Source of the DNA: Vibrio fujianensis
GTDB lineage: Bacteria; Pseudomonadota; Gammaproteobacteria; Enterobacterales; Vibrionaceae
Assembly (NCBI RefSeq): GCF_002749895.1
Contig: NZ_NBUS01000036.1
Coordinates: forward strand, 65,108-121,082
Length of the DNA stretch: 55,975 nucleotides
Reading direction: 5' to 3'
Shown here: positions 47,060 to 55,975 of the stretch, piece by piece
How positions within the stretch are numbered: position 1 is the stretch's first letter
Layout: every line of letters starts with the position of its first letter
Made by a program: the position numbers and the translations under genes
Notes under the pieces: generated by a model
Database searches by the model: none
Seen by the model: only the letters and a program-made list of their open reading frames with translations
What the model was told of the DNA's origin: nothing

Positions 47060-49486
47060 CTACCATTCCACTTGATAGATGCTTTCTTGGATGGTAAGTC
47101 GAACCTCCGGATAAAGCATGGCATACAGCGCTTGTGCCAAGGATTGGGTTTTTTCTAAATGACAATCGCCATTGCTCTCTAAATAACCTTGTTTGGTTAA
47201 GGTGACAAACAGCGCTGAGAAGACGCCTTTATCAAAAAACTCTGGCGCATTAATGCCATGTAATCGGCCTAGACGCTGAGCGATTTCTTGGCTCTTACTT
47301 TCTAACTCTGCCTTATCCAGTTCAGGATTAGCCACCAGCAGATTTAAAGCAATCGCATAGCGCTGTAAGGTTTCTAGAATAGTTCGACCAAGTAACATCA
47401 ATACCTGCGTTTGTGCTTGGTTAATTGTGACGTTACCATCATGTTGGGTGAGCATTTGCTGTGCTTCTAATTCTGCCAGGTAGTGCTCAACAACTTGGGG
47501 GAGTTCTTCTTCCTTATAGCTCAAAAAGAGTTCTTGTTTGAGAAATGGATATACCTGTGCGACATGCTGCTGGATTGCCGCGACCGACATCTGCTGTTGA
47601 CGAATCAACATCTGAGCAATTAATGATGGGAGCGCAAGTAGATGAATAATATTGTTGCGATAATAGGTCATCAAAATGGATTGATTACGATCGAGGGAAA
47701 TAATATCCCCCATGGTATCGGTTTCCACTAAAAACTTATCTAAAGACTCAGCATGTAAAACTAATTGTTCTGCACTTTCATTTGGTACGGTGAAGGTATT
47801 GGAATACGGTACATTGCGCAGCAGCGACAAGTAACATTCAATTTGCTTGACTAAATTATCCCGAGCGAGCGCACGTTGACGTGAAGCGAGTAATGCAGTT
47901 GCGCATAATGTCATCGCATTGGCCGCCGCTGCATCGTTAATATGGGTCATCATTTTGGTGGCCAACTCATTGACCACAGAAGTCATCCATTGTGGTTTAC
48001 TGGCTCCCATTGGGTCGATCGCTTGGGTCCATTCTGGTACGTGTTCATTTAGAAATTGATTAAGTGGAATCGGTTCCCCAAAGTTTACGTAGCCTTGTCC
48101 AAAATTGCGTAGTTTGCGCAAGGTACGAAAAACGAGCCCAGCATTTTCTTTTTCTTTACGCTTACCTCGTAGTTCTTTCGCATAAGTACTGACTTCCATA
48201 ACATGCTCATAACCAATATACACGGGCACCAGGGTTACTGGACGATTAAGTCCGCGCAACATCGCTTGAATGGTCATCGCGAGCATACCCGTTTTCGCCT
48301 GGAGCAAACGCCCCGTTCTTGAGCGTCCTCCTTCACTAAAATATTCCACGGAATAGCCTTTAGCGAACAGTTCTGCTAAATATTCTCGGAAAATGGTGGA
48401 ATAAAGTTTATTTCCTTTAAAACTGCGACGAATAAAAAAGGCACCGCCACGGCGGAAAATTAAGCCAGCTGGAAAGAAATTTAAGTTAATACCTGCGGCG
48501 ATATGGGGCGGCACCATGCCTTCGTGATACAGCACATAAGAGAGTAATAGATAATCCATGTGGCTCCGATGGCAAGGAACATAGACAATTTCATGTCCAT
48601 CTTGTGCGAGCTTCCGAACGCTAGCGGCATTATTTATATTTAAACCTTGATAAATTCGGTTCCATAACCAACCCAGAATACGATCGCCTTTTTTGATTAA
48701 GGAGTAGGAGAAATCAGCCGCAATTTCATCAAGGATGTTGTGTGCTTCTTTACGTGCTTTTTCAAGCGAAATATTTTTACTATTCGCTTCATCAGCAATG
48801 GCTTTCTCAATCGCCGGAGAATGCATTAATCGTGTAAATAATTGGTGACGCTGAGGAAGGTTTGGCCCTGATGCTGCAAGTTTTTGACGAGAAAAATGGA
48901 TTCGTGCGACGCGGGCTAATTTGTGGGCAATTGAACTATCGGTGCCATGGGCATCAGCCATATAACGTAGCGAAACGACAGGGCTAAAACGAACCAAACA
49001 ATCTCGGCCAGACAACAGAACGGCTTTGGCTTTTTGTGGGCCGTTTAGCATTTGTAAGTACGGTTTCTCACGCCCTTCTTTACCTGGTTTTCTTCCCCAT
49101 AAAACAGTCGCTGGGATCATCTGAACGTCCAGCTCAGAATCTAACTGATGTAGGCTAAGGAGTTCGGTAAAGGTTGAGATGGACTCACTAGGAACATGGT
49201 TATCATCTTGTAATAAGGTTGGACGTGAGGAGATAAAAACATAACGTTTTAGCTGGTGTCCATTGATAACGAGTGGCGTAAGCGGGTCGGGTAAACCTGC
49301 GCGCCGAGCGTGTGTTTGTAATGTCAGTAAATCAACATTAGAGCGAAACGGTAGCGCATAGACGACCGGCTTATTGAGGTCGATGCTAAGATCATCAATT
49401 GGATTTGACGGAATAGCTGTCCCCTTAACCAGTACCGAAAGCGGTAATTTAAGCAGGGAACGTGAAAATGAGTGTCCGGAAGACAT
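47060..49486 (-). CDS. plsB: PlsB, glycerol-3-phosphate acyltransferase
   Basis: This 808-residue inner-membrane enzyme adds the first acyl chain to glycerol-3-phosphate in phospholipid synthesis. The catalytic HX4D motif is [12 protein letters not shown], followed by the substrate-binding [21 protein letters not shown] and [10 protein letters not shown] blocks. The length equals that of E. coli PlsB (807). It is divergent from lexA, with a shared gap of 324 bp that holds the SOS boxes near lexA. Confidence 0.98.
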   Translation of the reverse strand: MSSGHSFSRSLLKLPLSVLVKGTAIPSNPIDDLSIDLNKPVVYALPFRSNVDLLTLQTHARRAGLPDPLTPLVINGHQLKRYVFISSRPTLLQDDNHVPSESISTFTELLSLHQLDSELDVQMIPATVLWGRKPGKEGREKPYLQMLNGPQKAKAVLLSGRDCLVRFSPVVSLRYMADAHGTDSSIAHKLARVARIHFSRQKLAASGPNLPQRHQLFTRLMHSPAIEKAIADEANSKNISLEKARKEAHNILDEIAADFSYSLIKKGDRILGWLWNRIYQGLNINNAASVRKLAQDGHEIVYVPCHRSHMDYLLLSYVLYHEGMVPPHIAAGINLNFFPAGLIFRRGGAFFIRRSFKGNKLYSTIFREYLAELFAKGYSVEYFSEGGRSRTGRLLQAKTGMLAMTIQAMLRGLNRPVTLVPVYIGYEHVMEVSTYAKELRGKRKEKENAGLVFRTLRKLRNFGQGYVNFGEPIPLNQFLNEHVPEWTQAIDPMGASKPQWMTSVVNELATKMMTHINDAAAANAMTLCATALLASRQRALARDNLVKQIECYLSLLRNVPYSNTFTVPNESAEQLVLHAESLDKFLVETDTMGDIISLDRNQSILMTYYRNNIIHLLALPSLIAQMLIRQQQMSVAAIQQHVAQVYPFLKQELFLSYKEEELPQVVEHYLAELEAQQMLTQHDGNVTINQAQTQVLMLLGRTILETLQRYAIALNLLVANPELDKAELESKSQEIAQRLGRLHGINAPEFFDKGVFSALFVTLTKQGYLESNGDCHLEKTQSLAQALYAMLYPEVRLTIQESIYQVEW

Positions 49487-49767
49487 AAGAGTTTAAGGCC
49501 TCGAGAATACATACAAAAACTTAAACGGCTTACTTTTGTTTAGTCGTTGCTCAAAAGGAAGATGCTTAAGTCGGAGTCTTTTTTGGATCGCAAGAATACC
49601 AGAAACTGGTCAAACCTTTTAATAATATTGCTCAACATAACGTCATTTTATCGATGTTATGATGAGTTATGCGGCCATCGTCGGAAAGCAAACCAATAGG
49701 TACTATACCCATGAGCCTGGTAGGAATGACTCAAAAACCAGTAATCTGGATTGCTTTTCCATTATTA

Positions 49768-49803
49768 CTGGATATACTCACAGTTAACTGTATAAAAAGA
49801 CAG
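49768..49803 (+). promoter_or_regulatory. Two LexA operators (SOS boxes)
   Basis: CTGGATATACTCACAG (49768-49783) and CTGTATAAAAAGACAG (49788-49803) both have the CTG-N10-CAG form. They lie 5 bp apart and 8 bp before the lexA start, the same double arrangement as in E. coli lexA. They give autoregulation of lexA and control of the genes after it. Confidence 0.93.
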
Positions 49804-49810
49804 GTGAGTT

Positions 49811-50434
49811 ATGAAGCCGTTAACGCCACGCCAGCAACAAGTTTTCGATTTAATTAAAAGTAAAATTGAAGAAACAGGTATGCCACCGACTCGAGCGGAA
49901 ATAGCTCGTGAACTCGGTTTTCGTTCTGCCAACGCAGCTGAAGAGCACCTAAAAGCGCTTGCTCGTAAACAAGTGATTGAGATTATTCCAGGTGCTTCGC
50001 GAGGCCTGCGAATTTTACTGGGAGCAAATGATGAAACTCAGGACGACGGGCTGCCGCTCATTGGCCGTGTTGCTGCGGGAGAGCCGATTCTCGCGCAAGA
50101 GCATGTCGAAGCTCACTACCAGGTCGATCCGAGCATGTTTCGTCCGCAGGCCGACTTCTTATTGCGTGTCCAAGGCGAAAGCATGAAGAATATTGGTATT
50201 ATGGATGGTGATCTGCTTGCGGTGCATAAAACTCAAGATGTTCGCAATGGGCAAGTGGTAGTGGCTCGAGTTGAAGATGATGTCACTGTTAAACGGTTAG
50301 AACGTAAGGGTGCGAAAGTTTTTCTGCATGCAGAGAATGAAGCATTTGCACCGATTGAAGTTGATCTTACTTGTCAGGAATTAGCGATTGAGGGGGTGGC
50401 CGTCGGTATTATTCGCAATACCGATTGGATGTAG
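49811..50434 (+). CDS. lexA: LexA, SOS repressor
   Basis: This 207-residue repressor silences SOS genes until RecA triggers its self-cleavage. The N-terminal winged helix ([46 protein letters not shown]) binds the operators. The C-terminal domain has the cleavage site Ala-Gly in GRVAAGEP, the nucleophile Ser in [13 protein letters not shown] and the Lys in VTVKRL. Two LexA boxes sit directly upstream. The ATG has GGTGAG before it. Confidence 0.98.
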   Translation: MKPLTPRQQQVFDLIKSKIEETGMPPTRAEIARELGFRSANAAEEHLKALARKQVIEIIPGASRGLRILLGANDETQDDGLPLIGRVAAGEPILAQEHVEAHYQVDPSMFRPQADFLLRVQGESMKNIGIMDGDLLAVHKTQDVRNGQVVVARVEDDVTVKRLERKGAKVFLHAENEAFAPIEVDLTCQELAIEGVAVGIIRNTDWM

Positions 50435-50514
50435 AATTCCTTCCAGTAAAGAATCTTGCTAATCTAACTGATATTCATTATCATCTTCTTTATGGCGTCA
50501 TAAGGAAGATGGTT

Positions 50515-51324
50515 ATGCCCTCAAAAAAGACAGATTCATCCGCTTATCATGTTCCCGTTCGGTTACTGCAGCCGCTTTGGTTACGTAGCCGAGAAAGCTT
50601 AGTTGATGATGGTTTAGTTTATGACCCCATGGCCACTAGCGCTTGTCAGCGTTGTCATTTAGCACCTGAGTGCTTTGCGGGTGATATACATCAAAAACAA
50701 CTATTACACGTCACGTTAACGCGGCTGTGCGATCAACTGGTTCAGCAGTTCCTTAAACATTACCCAGAGGGTTGGGTCGTCAATGTTGGTGCAGGGCTCG
50801 ATACTCGTTTCTACCGGATTGATAATGGTCGTTGCCATTGGTTAGAAGTGGATGTGACTGAACATCTTCTTTGGCGGCAAAAGCTTTTCCACCGCAGTGA
50901 ACGTTATCAACACTGCTGTGGCAGCGTCGAGACCATTAATTGGCTGGAATGTTTACCGATCCCTGAATCTGCTCCTGTGTTTATCTTATGCGAGCAAGCT
51001 TTGTTAGATTGCAATGCACAACAAGTGGCGCATTTTATTCGCTCAATTGGCCTGCACTTCGCTCATGCGCAGGCTTGTATTATTTTAGCTGGGGATAAAA
51101 CCGATACTCGTTTAGGGCAAAAAATGGGCTCAGGCAATTATCGACATGGTTTTTCTCACCCAGATCAGGCGGTATTACACTGTTTACCTTGGGCGAATCA
51201 GGTTACTCTGTTTTCTCCTCTGGATCGTGATTGTGGACGTTGGAAATTATGGCAACGCTTCATGAGCAAGTTTGGTTACGTAAAACAGCGCTTCACGCCT
51301 GTGGCTGCTCTCGTTTGCTGGTAG
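50515..51324 (+). CDS. LCM-family class I methyltransferase
   Basis: This 269-residue protein belongs to the leucine carboxyl methyltransferase (PPM1/Tcmp) family of SAM-dependent O-methyltransferases. The SAM motif is VVNVGAGLDTRFYRID, followed by the WLEVDVTE acidic loop. Its start at 50515 follows AAGGAAG; longer frames reach back into lexA and are not supported. It lies between lexA and dinF, so it may be read in the SOS transcript. The substrate is unknown; it resembles proteins present at the same place in other vibrios. Confidence 0.85.
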   Translation: MPSKKTDSSAYHVPVRLLQPLWLRSRESLVDDGLVYDPMATSACQRCHLAPECFAGDIHQKQLLHVTLTRLCDQLVQQFLKHYPEGWVVNVGAGLDTRFYRIDNGRCHWLEVDVTEHLLWRQKLFHRSERYQHCCGSVETINWLECLPIPESAPVFILCEQALLDCNAQQVAHFIRSIGLHFAHAQACIILAGDKTDTRLGQKMGSGNYRHGFSHPDQAVLHCLPWANQVTLFSPLDRDCGRWKLWQRFMSKFGYVKQRFTPVAALVCW

Positions 51325-51377
51325 TACTTACACTGATAGTCGTTACATAGCTGTTAGGCAGAATTTTCGTTACACTG

Positions 51378-52751
51378 ATGCCTTCATTTCTCGAGGGCTA
51401 TGGCGTGCAATCCATCATTCAAACATTGTCTAATCGTTCTCTTCATCGGCAGGTTTTACTGCTGTCTATTCCGATGGTGTTGTCAAATATTACTGTTCCC
51501 TTATTGGGGGTGGTTGATGCGGCCGTGATTGGTCACTTACCACATGCTTGGTATCTAGGAGGCGTGGCCTTAGGAAGCAATTTGATCAGTGTGGCATTTT
51601 GGTTGCTGGGTTTTTTACGTATGTCGACGACGGGCTTAACCGCACAAGCCTATGGTGCGGATAATGCTCAGCAATTAGCGCGAGTTTGGTTACAAGGCAT
51701 CCTTATGGCGTTAGGGTTTGCAACGCTATTTTTACTTTTTCATCGTGGGATCGCGGAGGCGATTTTTTCTATCAGTCAGGCCAGTGAACAAGTCAAAACC
51801 TATGCGATGCAGTATTTTGTTATTCGATCTTGGAGTGCCCCCGCGGCGTTAATCAATCTCGTATTGCTGGGATGGTTGTTGGGCACACAAAATGCTAAAG
51901 CTCCGATGTGGATGGTGATTATTACTAATCTTACCAATATTGGATTAGATATGTTTTTTGTGCTGGGATTAGGCTGGAAAGTACAAGGTGTTGCGGCGGC
52001 CTCGGTGATTGCTGATTATGTTGGCATGAGCTTTGGATTATTATGTGTGTGGCGGTACTGGTGTGCAAAATCGTTACCATCACCATGGTCTTTGTTGGCA
52101 GAAGCCTCACAGGGCATGAGCCGTTTTATTCGCCTAAATCGTGATATTTTCCTTCGTTCACTGTGCTTGCAAGCCGTATTTAGTTTTATGACCTTTCAAG
52201 GCGCAGCATTTGGTGATCAGGTTGTTGCGGCGAATGCGGTATTAATGAGTTTTCTAATGATGATCTCCTATGGCATGGACGGTTTTGCTTATGCAATAGA
52301 AGCCATGGTCGGCAAGGCGATCGGAGCCAATAGTCAGCAGCAACTCAAAGCCTCTATCATTGGTAGTACTTTCTGGAGTCTACTGATTTGTCTAGGTTTA
52401 ACCGTGATGTTCTCGGTGGCAGGGACATGGCTGATTAGTCTCATCACCAGTATTGAAGACGTCCAGCAAACAGCTCAAGCTTTTCTTCCTTGGTTGGTGG
52501 CCATGCCGTTAATTTCCATGTGGTGCTTTTTATTGGATGGTATTTTTATTGGCGCAACGAAAGGGAAGGAAATGCGCAATAGTATGTTTATTGCTGCTTT
52601 GGGCTTTTTTATTTTCTTCACTCTGTTTTCTGCTTGGCAGAATCATGCTTTGTGGTTCTCCATGCTGGCTTTTATGGCATTACGTGGTATGACGTTAGGC
52701 TGGCGATTGATAGGGCTGTGGCGATACGGGCTATTTTTCGAAAAGGGATAA
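51378..52751 (+). CDS. dinF: DinF, MATE-family efflux transporter
   Basis: This 457-residue protein has twelve predicted membrane helices and belongs to the DinF branch of MATE exporters, which use ion gradients to remove oxidants, bile salts or drugs. It opens LHRQVLLLSIPMVLSNITVPLLGVVDAAVIGHL, which is the family's first-helix pattern with the P-x-D feature (quoted as three parts: LLLSIPMVLSN, ITVPLLGVVD, AAVIGHL). It follows lexA with a methyltransferase gene between; in E. coli dinF is directly next to lexA. Confidence 0.93.
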   Translation: MPSFLEGYGVQSIIQTLSNRSLHRQVLLLSIPMVLSNITVPLLGVVDAAVIGHLPHAWYLGGVALGSNLISVAFWLLGFLRMSTTGLTAQAYGADNAQQLARVWLQGILMALGFATLFLLFHRGIAEAIFSISQASEQVKTYAMQYFVIRSWSAPAALINLVLLGWLLGTQNAKAPMWMVIITNLTNIGLDMFFVLGLGWKVQGVAAASVIADYVGMSFGLLCVWRYWCAKSLPSPWSLLAEASQGMSRFIRLNRDIFLRSLCLQAVFSFMTFQGAAFGDQVVAANAVLMSFLMMISYGMDGFAYAIEAMVGKAIGANSQQQLKASIIGSTFWSLLICLGLTVMFSVAGTWLISLITSIEDVQQTAQAFLPWLVAMPLISMWCFLLDGIFIGATKGKEMRNSMFIAALGFFIFFTLFSAWQNHALWFSMLAFMALRGMTLGWRLIGLWRYGLFFEKG

Positions 52752-52755
52752 ATGT

Positions 52756-52793
52756 GCTCCCCAAGCATGGTAAACGGTTGGGGAGCTTTTTTT
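52756..52793. terminator. Bidirectional terminator between dinF and sthA
   Basis: The stem GCTCCCCAA/TTGGGGAGC is followed by seven T on the plus strand, between convergent genes. Confidence 0.85.
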
Positions 52794-54192
52794 AAAAGAG
52801 TCGATTTAAGCCATTGAGCGCCGCGACGCGATACGCTTCTGCCATGGTTGGGTAGTTAAATGTGGTATTCACAAAATACTCAATGGTGTTCGCTGTTCCT
52901 TTTTGTTCCATAATTGCTTGGCCAATATGAATGATTTCAGCCGCACGTTCCCCGAATACGTGAATGCCTAAAATTTCCTTTGTCTCTCGATGGAACAAAA
53001 TTTTTAGGCTTCCGATATCTTTTCCTGAAATTTGTGCTCTCGCAAGATGTTTAAACGACGAGCGGCCCACTTCATAAGGAACTTTCGCGGCCGTAAGTTC
53101 TTGCTCAGTTTTCCCCACCGAGCTGATTTCAGGAATGGTATAAATTCCGGTTGGAATATCTTCAATCAGTTTATTACTGGCTTGCCCTTGAGTAATGGCT
53201 TGGGCGGTAAAGCGGCCTTGATCATAGGCAGCGCTGGCAAGGCTTGGATAACCGATCACATCACCTACGGCATAAATATGTTCGATATCAGTTTGGTAGT
53301 TGTTGTTGACCGCCAACTGGCCGCGTGAGTCTGGGCTGAGTCCAACAGAAGAGAGATTGAGTTTATCGGTATTTCCCGTTCGTCCATTGGCATACAGTAG
53401 GCAATCTGCTTTCATTTTTTTGCCAGACTGCAAGTAAACAATAACCCCATCGTCGGTGCCTTCCACTTTTTGATAGGTTTCATCGTTACGGATCACGATA
53501 CCACTATTCCAGAAGTGATAAGAGAGTGCATCTGAAATTTCATTATCCAAGAAGGCGAGTAAGCGATCCCGCGTGTTTACTAAATCGGTTTTAACCCCTA
53601 AGCCACGAAAAATAGAGGCGTATTCGCAGCCGATGACTCCTGCACCGTAAATAATAATATGTTTGGGGTCATGTTTAAGGTTGAGAATCGAATCACTGTC
53701 ATAGATGCGAGGGTGACTAAAGTCGACATCACTTGGTTGATAAGGTCGAGAGCCTGTAGCGATCACAAACTTATCCGCTTGGTAATGTTCCACACTACCA
53801 TCCTCTTTGCTAACCGCGACAGTTTGTGGGTCAACAAATTGAGCAGAGCCAAAAATAAGAGAACAGTGATTACGATCGTAAAAACCTTGGCGCAAACGAG
53901 TTTGCTTATCAATCACCGATTTTGCATGGTCGAGAATCGATGAGAAATTAGCGTAGAGGCTGGTGTTATTTTTACAAAATAGAGGGTTACGATTAAATTC
54001 AATAATTCGGCTAACAGCATGGCGTAGTGCTTTGGAGGGAATGGTTCCCCAGTGTGTACATCCTCCGCCAACACTGCTTTCTTTTTCGATAATGGCGACA
54101 TTCATACCTGCTTTTGTTAAGCCCATGGCGGCTCCTTCTCCGCCTGGACCACTGCCGATTACGATGACGTCAAAGTGGTGATTCTGTGCCAT
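52792..54192 (-). CDS. sthA: SthA, soluble pyridine nucleotide transhydrogenase
   Basis: This 466-residue flavoprotein transfers hydride between NADPH and NAD+. It has the FAD motif [15 protein letters not shown], then [15 protein letters not shown], in which the disulphide of related reductases is absent (only one cysteine), which is diagnostic for SthA. The NAD(P)-binding [14 protein letters not shown], the [16 protein letters not shown] motif and the C-terminal dimer domain follow. The length equals E. coli SthA (466). It is divergent from fabR, as in E. coli. Confidence 0.97.
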   Translation of the reverse strand: MAQNHHFDVIVIGSGPGGEGAAMGLTKAGMNVAIIEKESSVGGGCTHWGTIPSKALRHAVSRIIEFNRNPLFCKNNTSLYANFSSILDHAKSVIDKQTRLRQGFYDRNHCSLIFGSAQFVDPQTVAVSKEDGSVEHYQADKFVIATGSRPYQPSDVDFSHPRIYDSDSILNLKHDPKHIIIYGAGVIGCEYASIFRGLGVKTDLVNTRDRLLAFLDNEISDALSYHFWNSGIVIRNDETYQKVEGTDDGVIVYLQSGKKMKADCLLYANGRTGNTDKLNLSSVGLSPDSRGQLAVNNNYQTDIEHIYAVGDVIGYPSLASAAYDQGRFTAQAITQGQASNKLIEDIPTGIYTIPEISSVGKTEQELTAAKVPYEVGRSSFKHLARAQISGKDIGSLKILFHRETKEILGIHVFGERAAEIIHIGQAIMEQKGTANTIEYFVNTTFNYPTMAEAYRVAALNGLNRLF

Positions 54193-54445
54193 AAAGTGTC
54201 CTTGTTATCCATGCTTTGTCTGACTGTAGCGAGATTGTAACGAATTAGTCAGTGAGGTAAATCTTGTTGCTTTCAGAGAGTGTTTAGGATCACGTACTTT
54301 CATGGTGTGGGACCGAGATTGATTGAATCATTGAATAGAAGATTGCTCCTAAGCAGAACGAGGTAACGAGGTAATGAGAGAGTCGACAAGTCTTTGTCTT
54401 GCGTTATAGTATTGAGTCGATTTTCATTGATAGAACGGATCCAGT

Positions 54446-55087
54446 ATGAAACCCACGGGAATTCGCGCACAACAAAAAGAAAAAACCCGCCGCTCATTGA
54501 TTGATGCTGCTTTTCGTCAACTCAGTGCGGATCGCAGCTTTTCCAACTTGAGCCTACGTGAAGTTGCCCGTGAAGCGGGGATCGCCCCGACCTCGTTCTA
54601 TCGCCACTTTAAAGATATGGATGAGCTAGGCTTAACCATGGTGGATGAAGGCGGGCTGTTATTACGACAGTTAATGCGTCAAGCCCGCCAGCGCATTGTT
54701 AAAGAAGGGAGTGTCATTCGAACCTCAGTTGAAACCTTTATGGAATTTATTGACAGCAGCCCCAATGTATTTCGTCTGTTGCTGCGTGAGCGTTCTGGTA
54801 CATCCTTTGAGTTTCGTACCGCAGTGGTGCGTGAAATTGAACATTTTTCAGCAGAGTTAACCGAGTACTTAATTAATACAGGCATGTCACGTGAAGAGGC
54901 CATGGTGCAAGCTGAAGCATCAGTGACATTGGTATTTAGCTCCGGCGCTCAAGCTTTAGATTTAAATCGACAAGCGAGAGAGGAATTAGCTGAGCGATTA
55001 ATAATGCAACTACGCATGATGGCAAAAGGGGCTCTCTGGTATCGGAAGGAACGGGAACGAAATCGATTAAAAGGTGGAATAGACTAA
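54446..55087 (+). CDS. fabR: FabR, TetR-type regulator of unsaturated fatty acid synthesis
   Basis: This 213-residue repressor controls fabA/fabB-type genes in response to membrane fatty acid saturation. The N-terminal HTH ([40 protein letters not shown]) is close to E. coli FabR. The C-terminal domain binds acyl ligands. A possible -10 TATAGT lies near 54404. Its stop overlaps the yijD start by one base, as in E. coli. Confidence 0.95.
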   Translation: MKPTGIRAQQKEKTRRSLIDAAFRQLSADRSFSNLSLREVAREAGIAPTSFYRHFKDMDELGLTMVDEGGLLLRQLMRQARQRIVKEGSVIRTSVETFMEFIDSSPNVFRLLLRERSGTSFEFRTAVVREIEHFSAELTEYLINTGMSREEAMVQAEASVTLVFSSGAQALDLNRQAREELAERLIMQLRMMAKGALWYRKERERNRLKGGID

Positions 55088-55458
55088 TGACGAAAAAAAC
55101 AAATAATCATTATCCAAGCTCTGAGCGTAAAACCTTGGTGTTAGCATTAATCTCGGGTATGTCCGGAGATGCCTTACTATCTTGGCTTACCATGAGTGAA
55201 GTCACATTCTCGATCTTTCCCTTGATCGCTTTAGTTTTATCGGTGCAGGCTCTCTATCAGCAGTATTTACGTCATCCTGTTGCCGAAGATATCCCGTTGG
55301 TGAGTCTGGCCTGTTTCTTTGTTGGAGCATTTGGCCATTCTGCGTTTATTAAGGCTCAATATCCTGATAGTGGTTCAAACTTACTTTCTCTTTTTATTGT
55401 CTTAGCCCTTTTATTGTGGATCGGTAAAAAGCTCGGATTTATTGGCCGTCGCCACTGA
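55087..55458 (+). CDS. yijD: YijD, DUF1422 inner-membrane protein
   Basis: This 123-residue protein has four predicted membrane helices and belongs to DUF1422. Its function is unknown. The gene follows fabR with a one-base overlap, as in E. coli, so the pair is probably one operon. In that arrangement the convergent next gene is trmA, and only its end is found here. Confidence 0.92.
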   Translation: MTKKTNNHYPSSERKTLVLALISGMSGDALLSWLTMSEVTFSIFPLIALVLSVQALYQQYLRHPVAEDIPLVSLACFFVGAFGHSAFIKAQYPDSGSNLLSLFIVLALLLWIGKKLGFIGRRH

Positions 55459-55495
55459 ATAGCTTAAGCGAAATAATGTCAATCTTTCCAGAACA

Positions 55496-55521
55496 AGAAA
55501 CGAGCCATTTGGCTCGTTTCT
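55496..55521. terminator. Bidirectional terminator between yijD and trmA
   Basis: The perfect stem AGAAACGAGCC/GGCTCGTTTCT with loop ATTT lies between yijD and the end of trmA and can serve both. Confidence 0.8.
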
Positions 55522-55526
55522 GCTGT

Positions 55527-55580
55527 TTATTGGTTGTCTTTACGCTCTAACATCACACCTGCTTCTATGTGGTGGGTAAA
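55527..55580 (-). pseudogene. trmA: 3' remnant of trmA (element junction)
   Basis: On the minus strand the last codons read FTHHIEAGVMLERKDNQ then stop. This matches the C-terminus of TrmA, tRNA (uracil-54-C5)-methyltransferase (E. coli ends near PYTHHMECGVLL), and trmA is the gene expected after yijD. Further upstream the frame meets CTA and then a TAA (55584-55586), so the homology ends at about 55580. The rest of trmA must lie elsewhere, most likely at the far end of the inserted element, restored by a copy of this 3' end. The remnant is therefore one attachment site. Confidence 0.85.
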
Positions 55581-55753
55581 TAGTTACATAATTCCATAGG
55601 TGTCCACCAATGTCTTTGAATGTAATTTAAATCAATGCTTTATGGTTATTTGTCTCTATTTGTTTTCCATTGACGTCTTTATGGGTACAATAGAAATCGC
55701 GTTATTGCCGTACCCCACACCGTACCCAGGATTTAGTTAGAGAGTTGCTTATA

Positions 55754-55975
55754 ATGACAAAACGAATAAACAGCAATGCCACACTACAAGCTCTGAAGCC
55801 AAAAGATAAAGAGTATTTAATCCCAGATAAAAAAATTGAAGGGCTGAATATACGTGTTCGTCCTACCGGTACAATGACATGGACATTTCGTTTTCAGATT
55901 GGAAAGAAACACGAAAAAATCTCTATGGGGCGATATGTGAAGTCAAAACCTGAGCAGGGTATGACATTAGAGCAG
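55754..55975 (+). CDS. Tyrosine-recombinase integrase, N-terminal part (partial)
   Basis: The gene starts at ATG 55754 with a GAG-type purine stretch upstream and is cut by the window edge after 74 codons. The N-terminus (SNATLQALKPKDKEYLIPD, then GLNIRVRPTGTMTWTFRF and KISMGRY) is the DUF4102 arm-binding domain of P4-like integrases used by genomic islands and prophages. The catalytic domain is outside the window. It points away from the trmA remnant. The upstream 170 bp are AT-rich and contain no other gene I can support. Confidence 0.9.
   Translation, partial: MTKRINSNATLQALKPKDKEYLIPDKKIEGLNIRVRPTGTMTWTFRFQIGKKHEKISMGRYVKSKPEQGMTLEQ

Noticed and set aside
55459-55753. tRNA gene as the insertion target of the integrase
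   Set aside because: No cloverleaf sequence was found; the only conserved sequence at the junction is the end of trmA.

Overview
The window is a stretch of gammaproteobacterial chromosome, almost certainly from a Vibrio (Vibrionaceae) and probably from the main chromosome. The evidence is the housekeeping gene order (tatABC-tatD-hemB, polA-spf-yihA, hemN, hemCDXY facing cyaA, lysA-dapF-xerC, rsmD facing ftsYEX-rpoH, lexA-dinF, sthA-fabR-yijD), a long Vibrio-type RyhB, a Spot 42 gene, and Vibrio-type accessory genes such as the FIST-GGDEF-EAL protein and the EAL-HDOD protein. I cannot fix the species by eye.

Layout. 1-5.4 kb: end of ubiJ, ubiB, the Tat export operon, tatD and hemB. 5.4-6.2 kb: an RNA and regulatory region with Fur-controlled ryhB and two inverted perfect DnaA boxes before polA. 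6.2-10.3 kb: polA, the Spot 42 RNA gene spf, a possible unannotated small RNA, and yihA. 10.4-14.5 kb: cytochrome c4, a zinc-ribbon methyltransferase, yihI, a DUF2489 gene and hemN. 14.5-19 kb: the hemCDXY operon on the minus strand, facing cyaA with its UUG start and CRP-like site. 21.7-26.7 kb: cyaY, and the chain lptM-lysA-dapF-DUF484-xerC-yigB. 26.8-38.3 kb is more variable: a FIST/GGDEF/EAL signalling protein, a DTW tRNA-modifying enzyme, a lipoprotein, a HAD phosphatase, pldB, an EAL-HDOD gene cut by an in-frame amber codon, dps, a DUF2500 protein, a HEPN-like membrane protein, a 26-residue membrane peptide, an AT-rich gap and yhhN. 38.3-43.4 kb: rsmD, ftsY, ftsEX and rpoH, with an ERIC-like element and a 176-bp MITE-like palindrome between them. 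43.4-52.8 kb: a group of DnaA boxes, glpEG, a FliL-like gene, ubiCA, plsB, lexA with two SOS boxes, a methyltransferase and dinF. 52.8-55.5 kb: sthA, fabR and yijD.

The right edge holds the most striking feature. After yijD only about the last 18 codons of trmA remain, on the minus strand. The trmA reading frame is then lost, and a tyrosine-recombinase integrase of the DUF4102 type begins at 55754. This is the left end of an integrative element inserted in the 3' end of trmA. Its cargo lies outside the window.

Functionally the region links haem synthesis (hemB, hemN, hemCDXY, cytochrome c4, iron-sparing RyhB), carbon signalling (cyaA, Spot 42), cell division, secretion and heat shock (ftsYEX, rpoH), chromosome maintenance (polA, xerC, lexA), ubiquinone (ubiJ, ubiB, ubiCA) and membrane lipid supply (plsB, fabR, pldB). 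No rRNA, tRNA or CRISPR array was seen, and no complete IS element.
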